Assembly (NCBI GenBank): GCA_963932465.1
Contig: OZ010800.1
Coordinates: 99,653,307-99,717,306 of the forward strand
DNA length: 64,000 nucleotides
Reading direction: 5' to 3'
Source of the DNA: Maratus speciosus
Taxonomy: Eukaryota; Arthropoda; Arachnida; Araneae; Salticidae
Below, in pieces: positions 22,430 to 34,440 of this stretch (position 1 is the first letter of the stretch; each line of letters opens with the position of its first letter). The notes under the pieces were generated by a model. The model had not been told where the DNA came from and made no database searches. It worked only from the letters and a program-made list of their open reading frames with translations. The position numbers and the translations under genes are program-made.

Positions 22430-23730
22430 GGTCTTAACTATGTATTTAAAACTCTCTGTGATTGTTTTCTCTTTAAATGAAGACTTCACACGAGTCTATA
22501 GCTTTATTAGTTCCTGAGTTATGCCAAAATATGTTCAAAGCATTTTGCCTATGGTATTTCCATGTTAAAATTTTATTTTGCTAATATTTAAATTTGTACT
22601 CTTCAAATCATCTGCAATCATATTTCTGTATTATTTTCTATTCAATGTTATCTTTAAAATAAATTTTGGTGTCTCTGCATGGTGTATATTAGCGGTTACT
22701 GAATTTATTAATTTTACACCTTCTTAAGCCTTTTCTTATGTAGCCATTACTTTAAAAATCGCAGTGACATCGCCTGTTGATTGGCTCATACTTCTTAATT
22801 ACCATCAAGACTACCTTAATAGTATTTTTTGGTGTAATTATTACTCTGAAGTACCCTTTTTAATTATTTATTTACGTATACAATATTTTTATAAGCATTT
22901 AATGCGGCAGCATTTGTAATGTTTACATCGATTTTTACATTTCTGATAGATTTATTATGTGTTATGTACTGGAATTCAAAAGCATTTATAGTAAACATTC
23001 CTGTTAATAGCTGCTTTTATTTATTATTTATGCTTTTCTTGTCTAATGAAGTTTTCTTCTGCCTCATAGTGTGTACATCATAAATTTTAAAAAAGAATAT
23101 AATTCGAACATCCTTCCATTCATTGATTCCCCCATATATTTAATACAGCGAATTACTTGTGTTCATTTATTTATTTTAAAATGTTTTGACTGATAAAACT
23201 CATTAAATCCGGTCATTCTAATTAAAAGATTTCCCTTTGCTATAATTTTAGTGTTTCCGAGTATTTTAGAAATATCCCATTTGCCATACTGAAAATAGTC
23301 AACATATGATGAATAGTCAACATATGATTTTATGATTCAAAAGTCAAAACCACAGCTTCACGTGATTGTTTGAACGGAAATTGACGTCACTAATGTAGAC
23401 GTTGAATCAGAAAAAAATTTGTTGATGTCAACAAAGATTTAGAAAAAGGATCTCGCGTTATCTGTAGTCACTTTGTTAAATTTTAATGATTATTTTTAGA
23501 TTCTTAAACTCATGTAATCATGTACCGTTAACGTAATTGTAAGAATGTAGTAAAAATATACAGATATATTTCATTTGAAATAATTATATAATATTGATTT
23601 TTTGATTACTTTTAGTTAAAAAGTAATTTGAAATTAAAAATGAATACAAAGAGGTAGATTTTTATAAAATATTTATTTGCATATAGCTAGATTTTGCACT
23701 TAAAACTGTCACGTACATTTATCGAATCAT
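22430..23730. other. AT-rich spacer, nothing recognised
   Basis: If the splice donor at 22421 is real this would be intron. I see no exon or repeat. Confidence 0.4.
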
Positions 23731-23734
23731 AATA

Positions 23735-24450
23735 CAGGGTTGGACTTTTTCCAGAAGGAGGGCCTGATTAAAGCATGGGCAGACCCTCCCCCCCCCCCTA
23801 CGATTTTACGTGCTCCAAATTCGATATGGATTTTTTTTAAAGCTTATATTTTAAATGTGTTTCAACATTCTATTGATTATAATCAGCATTTTGAACTTTA
23901 AAAGTAGAATTAGATTAAAAACTAAATAAAAAAATAAATACAGTAAAAACTCTCAATCGCGGCCACCTCGCGAATTGAACGCGTTTTGGAACGTTGAATT
24001 TGCCTGCTATTCGATTGTGTTCGCTTTTATGAGGTAAAAAAAAATGTATTTATCTTGAAAAAGGTCAGTGTTCGCTGAAGAAAATTGTCCTATGAAAATT
24101 TTGTTGTAAAATCTCCATAACGGACACTCCTACATAGAGGACACAACTATTTAAGAAGCACATTTTTTATTAACAACATGCACATATTTTATATTTTTTA
24201 CCTCAGAAAAACAGACACTTCCGAATGGCGAACAAATTCCACGGTTCTAAGGTGCCTACTATTGAGAGGTTTTACTGTATTGCGACAAATATTTTAATTT
24301 TTAATCTTATTCTACTCTATAAATTCAAATTATTGATTATAATCAGTACAAAGTCGAAAAAGATTTCAATTATCAGCTTTATGAAAATTGCATACCATAT
24401 TTTGGAGCCCCTAAAATTAGGCTGTGTGTGTGTGGGGGGGGGGGAGTAGG
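23735..24450. mobile_element. Foldback element interrupted by a Tigger MITE
   Basis: The left arm (23735-23935: 'gcatgggcagaccctcc', 'aaagcttatattttaaat', 'attgattataatcag') is matched by an inverted right arm (24290-24450: 'attgattataatcag', 'atcagctttatgaaaat', 'gagcccctaaaatt'). The centre is occupied by the TA-flanked MITE at 23941-24277. Confidence 0.7.
23941..24277. mobile_element. Tigger/pogo-type MITE, 337 bp
   Basis: Ends CAGTAAAAACTCTCAAT and (minus strand) CAGTAAAACCTCTCAATAG, each flanked by TA. The CTCTCAATAGCGGACACC type of terminus is typical of pogo/Tigger MITEs. It has no coding sequence. Confidence 0.85.
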
Positions 24451-24479
24451 GCAGAATAATGGCCATATACTTTTCCAGG

Positions 24480-24667
24480 ATCAACGTGGTCAAACATGGC
24501 TACGTATAATGCTTTAAAAAAATGGCTGCGATTCAGACGTTTGAAGTGTCTAAAATTCAGACGCAAAAAGTGTCTGAAAAAATTCAGACATTTTAAAATG
24601 TCTGAAAATTGAACACTCCGTTTCAGACACTTAAGTGTCTGAATTTAAGACATTTCGATTTAGAGTG
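24480..24667 (+). repeat. Family-B CACTG terminus (right-hand end)
   Basis: The sequence from 'ggtcaaacatggctacg' runs through repeated TTCAGACATTTTAAAATGTC boxes and the palindrome at 24622-24643 to AGTG|TA at 24667. It is homologous to the ends at 26117 and 46527 and, inverted, to 43715. Confidence 0.7.
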
Positions 24668-24732
24668 TATTACCTAAAAATAGTGTGATATGCACAGAAG
24701 TTTACTTTAACAGATGTTTCTTGTTTAAGAAT

Positions 24733-24901
24733 AATAAGAAGAAACATATCCTAAATAAAGGACACCACTATTTAGGAAACACATTTTTTTTATTGAAAAT
24801 ATGCAAAATTTTTATACACTTATACCTCAGAAAAGCAGACACCTCCGAACTTCGGACAAATTCCACGGTTCCGAGGTGTCCGCTATTGAGAGGTTTTACT
24901 G
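24733..24901. mobile_element. Truncated Tigger-type MITE
   Basis: Matches the right half of the 23941-24277 MITE ('aggacaccactattta', 'acctcagaaaagcagacac', 'attgagaggttttactg|ta'). The left end is missing. Confidence 0.75.
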
Positions 24902-25144
24902 TATTAAGACAAATATATTTTGTTTTTATCCTTATTCTACTCTAGAAATTCATAATATTGGTTAATAATAAATATTGATTAATAAATATTACAATATAAT
25001 ACTCTTATACTGTAAATTTGGGGGAATCCAGTGTTAGATTTTATTTAACACAGAAATAAAAATGCTTAAACTAATTTACTGGGAATATCTTATTTAAATG
25101 GGAAAAAATTGCACAACATAGCAGGGATGGGATTCTTTCTGAAG

Positions 25145-25403
25145 GAGTGAATGATTTTTTATATTTGGGAGTAATTTGTTACCATAAAGCAGAGCTGATT
25201 GCAGCATGGGCAAACTGGGCTGTTTCTATGGGCCTTTAGCTTTACGGGCCCCTAAATTTGGTACGAAATTTCCATAAAGCTGATATTTTAAATTCGTTTT
25301 GATCTTACACTTATTTTAATAAATATTTTGCACTTTTAGAACATGATTAGGCTAAAGAAAATGATATATTTATCCAAATATGTATTTGACGGCATCAAAT
25401 AGG

Positions 25404-25440
<37 letters not shown>

Positions 25441-25810
25441 TAACAGTATATGAAGGCAATGGGGGGAGGGGGTGAATGAATACTAGGTCTTTGGACTAGA
25501 AGCAATTTAAAGTTCCCACTAAAAGTAATAAACATTTTTGATGCCGTAGGGCATATATGATAACACATAAATACATATTTAGGTGAAAAAAAATATATAT
25601 ATTATCCTATTCTAAAACTACAAAATACTGATTACAATCCTCATAAGGTCAAAACTGATTTAAAATATCAGCTTTATGAAAATTTTATACCCAATTTGGG
25701 GTACCCTAAAATCAGGGGGCAGAGAAGCATCCCAGTTTTCCCACGCTGCAATCAGCTCTGCTGTATGGTAACAAATTATTCCCATTTATAAAAAATGATT
25801 CAATGTGGTC
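25145..25810. mobile_element. ~660-bp foldback element
   Basis: Arms of about 300 bp are inverted copies: 'gtaatttgttaccataaagc' (25170) against its inverse near 25770, 'agagctgattgcagc', 'ataaagctgatattttaaat'. The inner arms carry 'tttgacggcatcaaa' against 'tttgatgccgtagg'. The centre holds a T-run of about 32. Same family as 23735-24450. Confidence 0.8.
25407..25439. repeat. Poly(T) tract
   Basis: Around 32 consecutive T at the loop of the foldback element. A matching A-run of about 30 lies at 25867-25896. Confidence 0.95.
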
Positions 25811-25863
25811 AAACATGGCTGCGTGGCTTAGAAAGAAAATGGTCAAAGATGGCTTCATATTGG

Positions 25864-25898
<35 letters not shown>

Positions 25899-26117
25899 TC
25901 AAAGATGGCCGCAATTAAGACATTTCAAATGTCTGAAATTCAGACGTAAAACGTGTCTGAAAAATTTAAGACATTTTAAAACGTCTTAAAATTGAACACT
26001 CGTGTTTCAGACGCAAGAAGTGTCTGAAAATTTTAAGACATTTTAAAACGTCTGAAAATTGAACACTGCGTTTCAGACACTTAAATGTCTGAATTTCAGA
26101 CATTTCAGTTTACAGTG
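25811..26117 (+). repeat. Family-B CACTG terminus with duplicated subterminal block
   Basis: From 'ggtcaaacatggctgcg' to TTTACAGTG|TA. The block 'aaaacgtct(t/g)aaaattgaacact' followed by a TTTCAGACGC/TTTCAGACAC box occurs twice (about 25980-26010 and 26048-26080), a local duplication of the subterminal repeats. Confidence 0.75.
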
Positions 26118-27040
26118 TATATTCTGAGACATAAACTAGATTTCAATATTAAATTACAAATAATTGTATATGCGCTTTTCTGAAGTGATTATAATTAGTT
26201 AGAAAAACATAGTTTCCAATCCTCAAAATTTAAAATTTTAAGATACCACTATTTTCAAAAAATCGGTTTATTCATAGCAAGAATTTCTGCGACTAAATAA
26301 CACACGGCACTCTTGAAAGAAAGAAATCAGCATATTATAATTTCTAAACAATTCTTACAAGACATCATGAATTTAACTTTAATTCCCAAACCTAAAATTT
26401 TCTAAACATATTTATTAAACAAAAACTATTTTCACATATATATATTTTTTAAGTTTATCATTGTAAATTCTACAAAAGTGCAATTTTATAATTCTGGTAA
26501 AACACTCATTCTAGGCATTTTAATTATATTTTCTTCTATTCATTTTTTTGATGAAAACACAAAAGATTTCTTGTAATTTAATTTAATTTCATCTTTTGGT
26601 AAAGGAAAAGCAATGCAAACAGACTGAGGAAAACTTGAATAAGTAAAAAAAAAAAAAATATTTTGTGTTTTCAAAGAAAAAGAAAATTCTTTTCTCTTTT
26701 CATCCCTGAGCACATCGTAGCTGCGAATGAAATAACAGATTTGATAAGAAAAGTATTTTAATCACAACCACAACTTTTGATCGAGTAATTACAGAATCAT
26801 TCTTAAATTATTTTTTTTTTATTTTCTTTTAAGCATGTGACAATGCGGAAAATCCGTACCGAATAATAAACAAGAGACACTTTTATAGGAAAATATTATC
26901 TTAATTATTAAGATATTACTTGGCTCAGAATGATATAAATTTAAAGCAACGTTAAAAAAAGCCAGAATATTCAAACTTTGAGCAGACTAGTTTCGGTAGA
27001 CTTTAGTGTACCGTCATTTGTGCAAAGAATAATGGAAACG
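26118..27040. other. AT-rich spacer, nothing recognised
   Basis: Homopolymer-rich DNA without recognised coding or repeats. Confidence 0.45.
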
Positions 27041-27545
27041 TGCTTCTATTATCGATACTGCTTTACGTAATATACAGCAACCTTACGCCTCTAACTCATA
27101 TCATACCTCTTCTCTTTCCAAAATTCTTAGACAGCATGACTTCGGAATAATTTTTACCCCTATGAATAAATTAACACTCTCCAAACTCAAAAATCCTCTT
27201 GAGTTATACAACTCATGGTGTATCTATATTAATAATTGCCAGTGCGGTCTTTAATATATTAGAAAACAACTAAACGGGGTTTTTAGTTTCGTATTAAAGG
27301 TACCAACAATATATTCAAAAACAGGAACCGAATAAATCTTCAATTGATAAACATTGCTGGGAGATGAACCACTCTTTTGATTTTAATTCAGACAAAATCA
27401 CCTCTAAACCCACTTCTGTATATGAACATAACTTTCTTGAAGTTTTTCATGTCTACAAAAATTATGACAATAGTGTTAGTACTGAATTCGCTATTCCCCC
27501 TTTATCAGATTGCTCAAGATATTTCATAAAATCTTCTTTTGTTTA
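27040..27545 (+). pseudogene. Penelope-like element 3' end (GIY-YIG region)
   Basis: Collinear pieces: KILRQHDFGIIFTPMNKL (about 27120-27175), LKNPLELYNSW, then INNCQCGL followed by a stop and YIRKQLNG (27226-27270), which resembles a decayed GIY-YIG start. The open frame 27364-27546 begins MNHSFDFNSDKITSKPTSVY and continues FLEVFHVYKNYDN, the pattern of the endonuclease tail ('NH.FD...', 'FLE...I.K'). This is a 5'-truncated, inactive copy. The family call rests on motif memory. Confidence 0.6.
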
Positions 27546-29040
27546 ATTACTACCATTATTTTTCCAATTTTTGGTGACATTACCTATACTATTCCCCTGT
27601 TGGCTGGTACCCGTATTTTCCCGTTTCCCCATTGGTTAATGAACTTCTCAGTTGAATCCGCTTCTCCTCTATATAATTGAGTAAGTTTCCGTTGTGCTCA
27701 AACTTAAATTTATAAAACAGTATCTGATTTTCTGATATCGTATTCACTTAAGAGAGAAAAGATATTTTTCATATCTTACTCAAATTCTTAATATTTAAAT
27801 GCAAATTATGTAAACATTTTATTTTGTAATTTACCTGTGTACCAACTAGAAAGAAAGCATCGTAATTTTTACAAAGGTCGTATAGAAATATGACACTAAG
27901 AAAAAAATACTTCCCGTTTAATTTAAAATTTTTAACTTTTTTCAATGCCGTACATTTTTATTTTCTAGTTTCAACTTTGTTATAATAATATATGTGTATT
28001 TTTTTTAATTATGCAATTAATTAGGACATACATCAGAAATTTACAGTATACATATAGTTTAAAACACACACACCAGCTTTTTAATTACATTTGATTACAT
28101 ATCATTACTTCATAAAACAACAAAGGATTCTTTATTTTATGACAGATATTTTTTTCCAAAATGAATTCCATTTCCTTTCTAAATCGAAAAATAGTTTATA
28201 CAGAATGAAAACTCCAATGAAAGGAATTTTTAGTGGTTTATAAATGTGTAGTATTTTTCATGAATAAATAATAAATTGAACGACATTCTTTGAATTAGCC
28301 ATATAAAAATGATTGACTTCTTTTTATACTAATATTTATAAATTTAAAGTCGTAGCTTGGATAAGATTACTCAACTGGTGACCGATTTAAAGTTTTAATT
28401 TCTCTCTCAGAAAATGTGTCTGATTATGACGTTCTACAATCAAATAATAAAAAAAGATCCATATTTTATTAACCATTAAAAATTTCACATTATGAAAGTT
28501 TTTTTTATATAAATTTGAACGTCTAATTATTAAACCTATATAACATTAATATTAAAATTTGATCATTTATCTGAATTTTAAATTCATAAACTTTTTTATA
28601 CTTAAAATATTTAGTTCAAAGACTGAACTGTCAAATAAAATTAAGCTATGCCAATTTATTTTGGTAAACGACAGAATTCCCTATTCTTGAATTCATTTTG
28701 AAAAATGTTTCCCTCTGGGCCCATTTTGTTTCTCAAAACTAGGAAACAAAAGCAATGGAAACAAGTTTTATAAACATGTTAGTAAACTTTCTTTAAGAAT
28801 ATATTTGTAATTAGGTAAGTATTTCCATGGCGTCTTTTGCATATTTTTGTGAAATAAGGTTAAACTGAAATGTCTAACTTGAATAGATCAAAATAACAAC
28901 AAATTGAATTTTACATAGGAAAGGAAATATTTTTTTTACTAGTAGAGATAAGCATGCAGTTCAATTATTATTAATAATTTAAAAATACATTACATAAGGG
29001 GAAAAGTATTTCACATTTATTTTATTTCAGTAGTGATTTT
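27546..29040. other. AT-rich spacer, nothing recognised
   Basis: No gene, RNA or clear repeat seen. Confidence 0.45.
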
Positions 29041-29905
29041 TTTTTTCTTTTTCACTTTCCAACAAATTTGAAAAGTGTTTATGACTTCGGTTTGCCTGTC
29101 CGTCTTTCCGCGCTCTAACTGCCCTAAATATACTCGGGTCGTTTTGAAATTTTTGGATGTTAGTGTCCTTTACCATAGCACGAACCCTATTTCAAGTGAA
29201 GTTTGTAGCATGTTTAGTTCATTTACAGGGACAGTCAAAGTTTTTCCGTTACATTACGGCCTATGGGAAAAAATCGTTTAAAATGATTTTTATGATGTTA
29301 CATGCTTTCAAACAATAGTAAATTTGATATACGTTTATAAAGTGTACAAAAATATGCATTCAGCAGAATATGTGGCGCAAAGAGTAGTTATTATTCATTT
29401 ACAGGGCCACACAATAGAATTCCGTTACATAAATAATATAGGGGTGGAGCGAATTTTTTTCGGCGTATTTTAATTATGTTAAATTATTTCATGCATAATG
29501 AAATTGATATACATCGCTGAGGTTTACTATAACTTATTTCATGTATAATACGAAGTGCATAGCATTTACAGGAACACTCAAAAGATTTCAAATACTATAT
29601 TGTATCTGAAGTACTTTACAGTAGCGATGATTGCTGGAAATGCATTTTTAATTATGTTATGTGCTTTTATGTTTCACTATATTTAGGCATTGTATATGGT
29701 GCGTAAAAATGCTGTAATTGATATACAGGGCTGCACAAATGAATTCGTAATGGTTACTGGGTATGACTGCAAATTGTTTAAAGGTGTTTTTTAAATGAGT
29801 TATGCAATTTTACGCTGAACTGCATTTAGTTTACTAAGAAATGTTTGTAGAACATATATAAAATGATATACGGGTTTACGAAAGATTTGGATACATGGCC
29901 GTCTA
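29040..29905 (+). repeat. X-family repeat array, left part
   Basis: Four degenerate ~200-bp units share 'tttacagg(g/a)acactcaaa', 'ttccgttacattacgg', 'attttaattatgtta' and 'attgatatacatcgctgagg'. The array stops abruptly inside a unit at 29905 and resumes at 33742 after the Helitron. Confidence 0.75.
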
Positions 29906-31529
29906 TCTACTTATAATAAAAGCTGAGTGCACGTGACCGGCGGAACGATGCCGGTGCGAACCACTCTGGTCTGCGAAACGACCGTAACTAAACGCCATGT
30001 TAGGCTTAATGAAAAACATATCTTAACATATGACAGCTAAATGATAATTTTTTCTACTTAAAATCATGTCTGTTCAGCATATTTTCATATAAAACATGTG
30101 TATCATATCCATTTATAATGTATTAAGTTCTAAATTAAAATTAAGCTATTAGAAATCAAATCTAAACAAACGATACTGTTGCCATTCAGATTCAAATTTC
30201 AGCAAATTAAGAAACAAATGAATGACTCATTGACGATTCATCAAAAAAAAAATACGGCTAACATCTGATTCTGCTTTAAATATATTTTTTAAAGCATATT
30301 AAAGCCTTTAAGTTTTTTGAAATGCGTTTTTCATTATTGTTTACATTTATAAGCAGCAATTTTATTTACGACTGTTTACAGTTACAAGCAGTCAGTTTAC
30401 GACATACATATGAAATATTACGTAATTTATTGAATAAATATTTTAAAAAACATTATTTAATGATTATTCATCATTATTCATATGCTTCATTCATATGAAT
30501 ATTGATTCATATCAATGATTCATATATTTCACTCTTCTGTAGTGGCAACAGTGAAACGCTGTTTCTTTAGGAAAAACAGAGGCATAAACCTGCTAATTTT
30601 TCGCCACTACTCGCTTTGATCTGTCAATAGTTATTTTTGAATGTTTTAAAAGTTTTTTTAATTTTTATTATGGACTTTCGGAAAGAAGGCGCCAACTGAC
30701 CAGGAAAAGAATTGCGCGATCGCGGCAATCAACGGATTTCTCAGTTTGCCTGATAAACTCAGCTCAGTTTACACCGAACAGAATTAAACACCCATACGCA
30801 CAATTTTTGTTTATTTTTTATCTAAACTATGCATATTTTAAGTTCATGTTCATAAAGTGTTTATCACTCACAGGAACGTTTCATTATAATAAAGATTTAA
30901 AAATCAAAATTACATTTTTTTTTTTCTAAATTTTTGTACTGTTAAAAAAACATAGCTTTTTGTATGTGTATTACTTTCAATGATGCACATAATGGTGTTT
31001 TAGTTTTGGCCAAATATATGAATCAAATTTTAAAGTTTCATCTAAAATTAAAAAAATAAACATCTGATTTTTTAAAGAAATGCCATATGTTTTTTGTTTT
31101 ATTTTTAAGTTTCTTATTTCACCTATGCTGCATTTTTAAAGCTGAATTTAATATATTTCTGTGAATTATTTTTTGCTGTTTGAAAAATGCAACAGCTTTT
31201 TTTTTTTTTTTTCAACTATGCATATATTTTTAAAAGCATTTACAGACATGCCACTTTCCAGCGAAAACAGGGAATTCCATTTTTTTCAGCACAATTTATC
31301 ATCCCTGGGATTGATGCAAATCAGTATTAAAATTTGTTGACATTTTTAGGACGAGAAGGGGGGGGGGGTTAGCAGAATTTGACAAAATAAAAATGCTAGT
31401 ACAAGCAGCTGCAAATTGAGTTTATTTCTAATCCTTTCCCATGACCTACTGTGCATTTAGTCCATGTATAGAAACAAACAGCATGAAAAAAACATATAGC
31501 CAGGAGCTTGCAACTATCATCTGTCTGCT

Positions 31530-31910
31530 TTCCCCGAAGGATTGCAAAAATCATCAAAATATCGTAGAAAAAGGGTGGTTTCATCAAACGAATATGAATT
31601 CCATCAAAGGATCGCAGAAAAAAACACAATTTTTCCCAAAGGGTCCTTTAGAATGCATGTTTCGTCTAAGGATCATGGAATATGTGAATGTCGCCAAATA
31701 ATCGTGGAAAAAACATAAATTTCATCAGATGACTGCAGAAAAAATGCATTATTTGATCAAAGTATCGCGAAAAACGTGAATTTCATCAAATAATAACAGA
31801 AAAAAATATTTTTTTTTGATTAGAGGATCACAGAGAAAACGGGATTTTCATCGAAAGGTTGCAAAAGTGCAAGTTTCAACATAAGATCCTAAAAAAATGT
31901 AAATTTTGAA
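31530..31910 (+). repeat. Degenerate ~35-bp minisatellite
   Basis: Loosely repeated phrases of the form AAAGGATCGCAGAAAAAAC followed by TGAATTTCATC. Similar blocks occur at 32750-32938 and 33350-33540 in the same Helitron. Confidence 0.7.
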
Positions 31911-32325
31911 ATCGGGGGATCTTGAAGCTTATTGGTTCATCAGTATCAGGTGAACCGTTAGTCAGCTAAATTTTCTGTTACGTAACCAATTTGCTGCATA
32001 CATTCGGATGCACATGTGCTTCTGTCAACGTATTTTGATTGTAAGGTAAGTCTCGCTTGCTCTGCTGTTTATTTCTTTCTTTTTTTTATTAGGATTTTTG
32101 CATTAGCTGTTTAAAATGCACCCTTTATTGGTGAATATATCGATATTTACATGGTTTACCGTTTTAGAGACAGACGATTCAGCCAACGGCTGCCGAAAAA
32201 GTTCAGAGTCTGAAAATATCGAGGGTGTATTACCAAACATCCATCAAAATTTAAATTTAATTTAGTTAGAAGGGAAGTACCATACCTTGACGATGTTTCA
32301 GATCCTGACTAGGATCCCTTTTTCT

Positions 32326-33550
32326 AAACATTAAATTATTGATTTTTTTTTTTTTAATTTTAACTGATTGTTTGTTTTTTGTGTAAATATTTGAAATTTT
32401 TTTTGTATGAAACTCCCCTTTTTTTATGAATCGCCGTCTCATTTATTGGTATTTCTTTATATTTATCCTTTTACTTTTATTTTATGTTTAATAAATTTTT
32501 TGGCAGTTGTGAGCGAGATTTTACCTGCATTCGTAACAAATTTTTCAAGATGGCAGTAAAACTTCGTTTTTAAATCTTTATGTTACTTATAAATCCATGT
32601 TTTTACATCATTTTCTATTTTTTTGTGCAAATCATTGATTTATAAATAACATAAAGATTTAAAAATTGAGTTTTTCCGTCACCTTGAAAAGATTTTTGGC
32701 ACAATTTTTTTCGCCAAGCGGCACAGGATGCGGAACTCTTCCCTGAATTTTGTCAAAGAAACGTGAGAGGTGTAATTCGCCAAAAAGGCGCAGGAAAAAC
32801 GTGAATTTTGCAACAAATCCCGATAAAAACACTCATTTCGTAAAGGATTGTGGTAAAAACAGTCATTTTGTCAAAAGGCTTCGAAAAAAACATGAATTTC
32901 ACCAAAGATGTGTAGAAAAAACGAGAATTTCACCATAAACTTTAAATTATTGATTTTTTTGGTTTGTAAATTTTAACTGATTGTTTGTTTTTTGTGTAAG
33001 TATTTTTAGTTTTTTTTATATATTTTTTCCTGTATGAAACTCCCCTTTTTTCTGAATCGCCGTCTCATTTATTGGTATTTATTTATATTTATCTTTTTAT
33101 TTTATATTAGTAAGTTTTTTGGTAGTTGTGAGCGAGATTTTACCGGCATTCGTAACAAATTTTTCAAGATGGCGGAAAAACTTAGGTTTTAAATCTTTGT
33201 TATTTAAAAAATCCATGTTTTTACATCATTTTCTATTTTTTGGGCAAAATCATTGATTTATAAATAACAAAGATTTAAAAATGATGTTTTTCCGCCACCT
33301 TGAAAAGATTTTTGGCAAGATTTTGAACAATTTTTTTTTGCCAAGTGGCACTCTTCCCTGAATTTTGTCAAAGAAACGCGAGAGGTGTAATTCGTCAAAA
33401 GGGCGCAGAGAAAAAGCAAATTTTTCAACAAATCCCGATAAAAACACTCATTTCGTCAAAAGGCTGCGAAAAAAACACGAATTTCATCAAAGATGTGAGA
33501 AAAAATGAGAATTTTGCCATAGGGTTGTTGGAAAAAGCTCTTATTTCTCA
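32326..33550 (+). repeat. Tandem duplication of a ~610-bp unit
   Basis: Copies start near 32332 and 32941 ('aaattattgattttttt') and share 'actgattgtttgttttttgt', 'gaatcgccgtctcattta', 'gttgtgagcgagatttta' and the terminal minisatellite block. Each copy contains an inverted repeat (about 32545-32695 and 33165-33310) built from AAGATGGC...AAAAC, TTTTTAAATCTTT and GATTTATAAATAAC. The short frames here are repeat read-through. Confidence 0.85.
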
Positions 33551-33741
33551 CCCGCATGAGGTGGTTAATATTTTCTTCATTTGAAGGTTGACTTTTACAA
33601 ACACTATTTTTTTAATGCTTTTGAGGACTTGCCACTATCTGAATAATCATGCATATCAATCACCTGTTTAATTGAGTCTGACTTAATGTTGTAAACTTAA
33701 AATGACACTTTCCCGTCATTTTTGACGGGGCCATATGCTAG

Positions 33742-34440
33742 TAAATGATAATTTCTGGAAATGTGATTCCAGTAGTTTTAAAAGAGTTTTACTTTGAATT
33801 AAAGTTTAGCTAAATAGTGGCGTTTAATAAAAGTACTAGGGTAACTACAGGGTTTTACAAAAGTATACAAGTATGTTTCCATGTATTATTATAAATTGCT
33901 GAAAGAGAAATTTCAACCTATTATGTGTTTTCTTGCTAAACTAAATTTCTCCATTATGTAGTATGTATGTCAACCTATAAATCAAATGGAGGGATGTTTA
34001 AAAGATTTGTAATACACATTTTCTATGGACGATAACTACTGAAATCAGTTTTTCAAATGTTTTATGCGTTTTCTAAAATGTTTACTTATTTCCCTAACTA
34101 TCAAAGTTTTGTTAAAGCATTCAGGAAAATTCTAAAGTTTTTCATAATCTATGCTTAACGCATGATGTTTCTTACTTGTTTATCTAATACACTGATAAAC
34201 TAGAAAAAATATCTATTGGGTTCTAATGTTCTTATAATGACGGGGAAGATTAGTTTTACTACAATTAACAAATAAAAAAAGTTCCAATACATAATATTGT
34301 TTGGATACGGAACATATTATTTCCCACCTCCTCATCCAATAAGAATCATCAAATACCGTAGTACTTTACAATAAGCAATTTAAATTATGACCTAGCATAT
34401 TTTTCCAGCGCATCATATATAAGTAAACAGGCAAAAAACC
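33742..34440 (+). repeat. X-family repeat array, right part
   Basis: Continues the unit broken at 29905 ('aaatgataatttctggaaatg') and goes on with further units ('aaaagatttgtaatacacat', 'ctatggacgataactactgaa'). Confidence 0.75.

Larger units (their letters stand above)
29906..33741 (+). mobile_element. Helitron (non-autonomous), 3.8 kb
   Basis: Starts A|TCTACTTATAATAAAAGC and ends with hairpin CCCGTCA-TTTT-TGACGGG (33712-33729), then GCCATATG and CTAG|T at 33738-33742. Rejoining 29905 to 33742 recreates a continuous X-repeat unit with no target duplication, as expected for Helitron insertion between A and T. No Rep/helicase coding sequence is visible. The interior holds minisatellite-like blocks and a 610-bp tandem duplication. 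Confidence 0.85.

Noticed and set aside
25795..25989. Poly-lysine frame
   Set aside because: Caused by the A-run at 25867-25896 inside a transposon end.
32750..32938. Lys/Arg-rich repetitive frame (and 33345-33584)
   Set aside because: Read-through of a ~35-bp minisatellite, not a basic protein.
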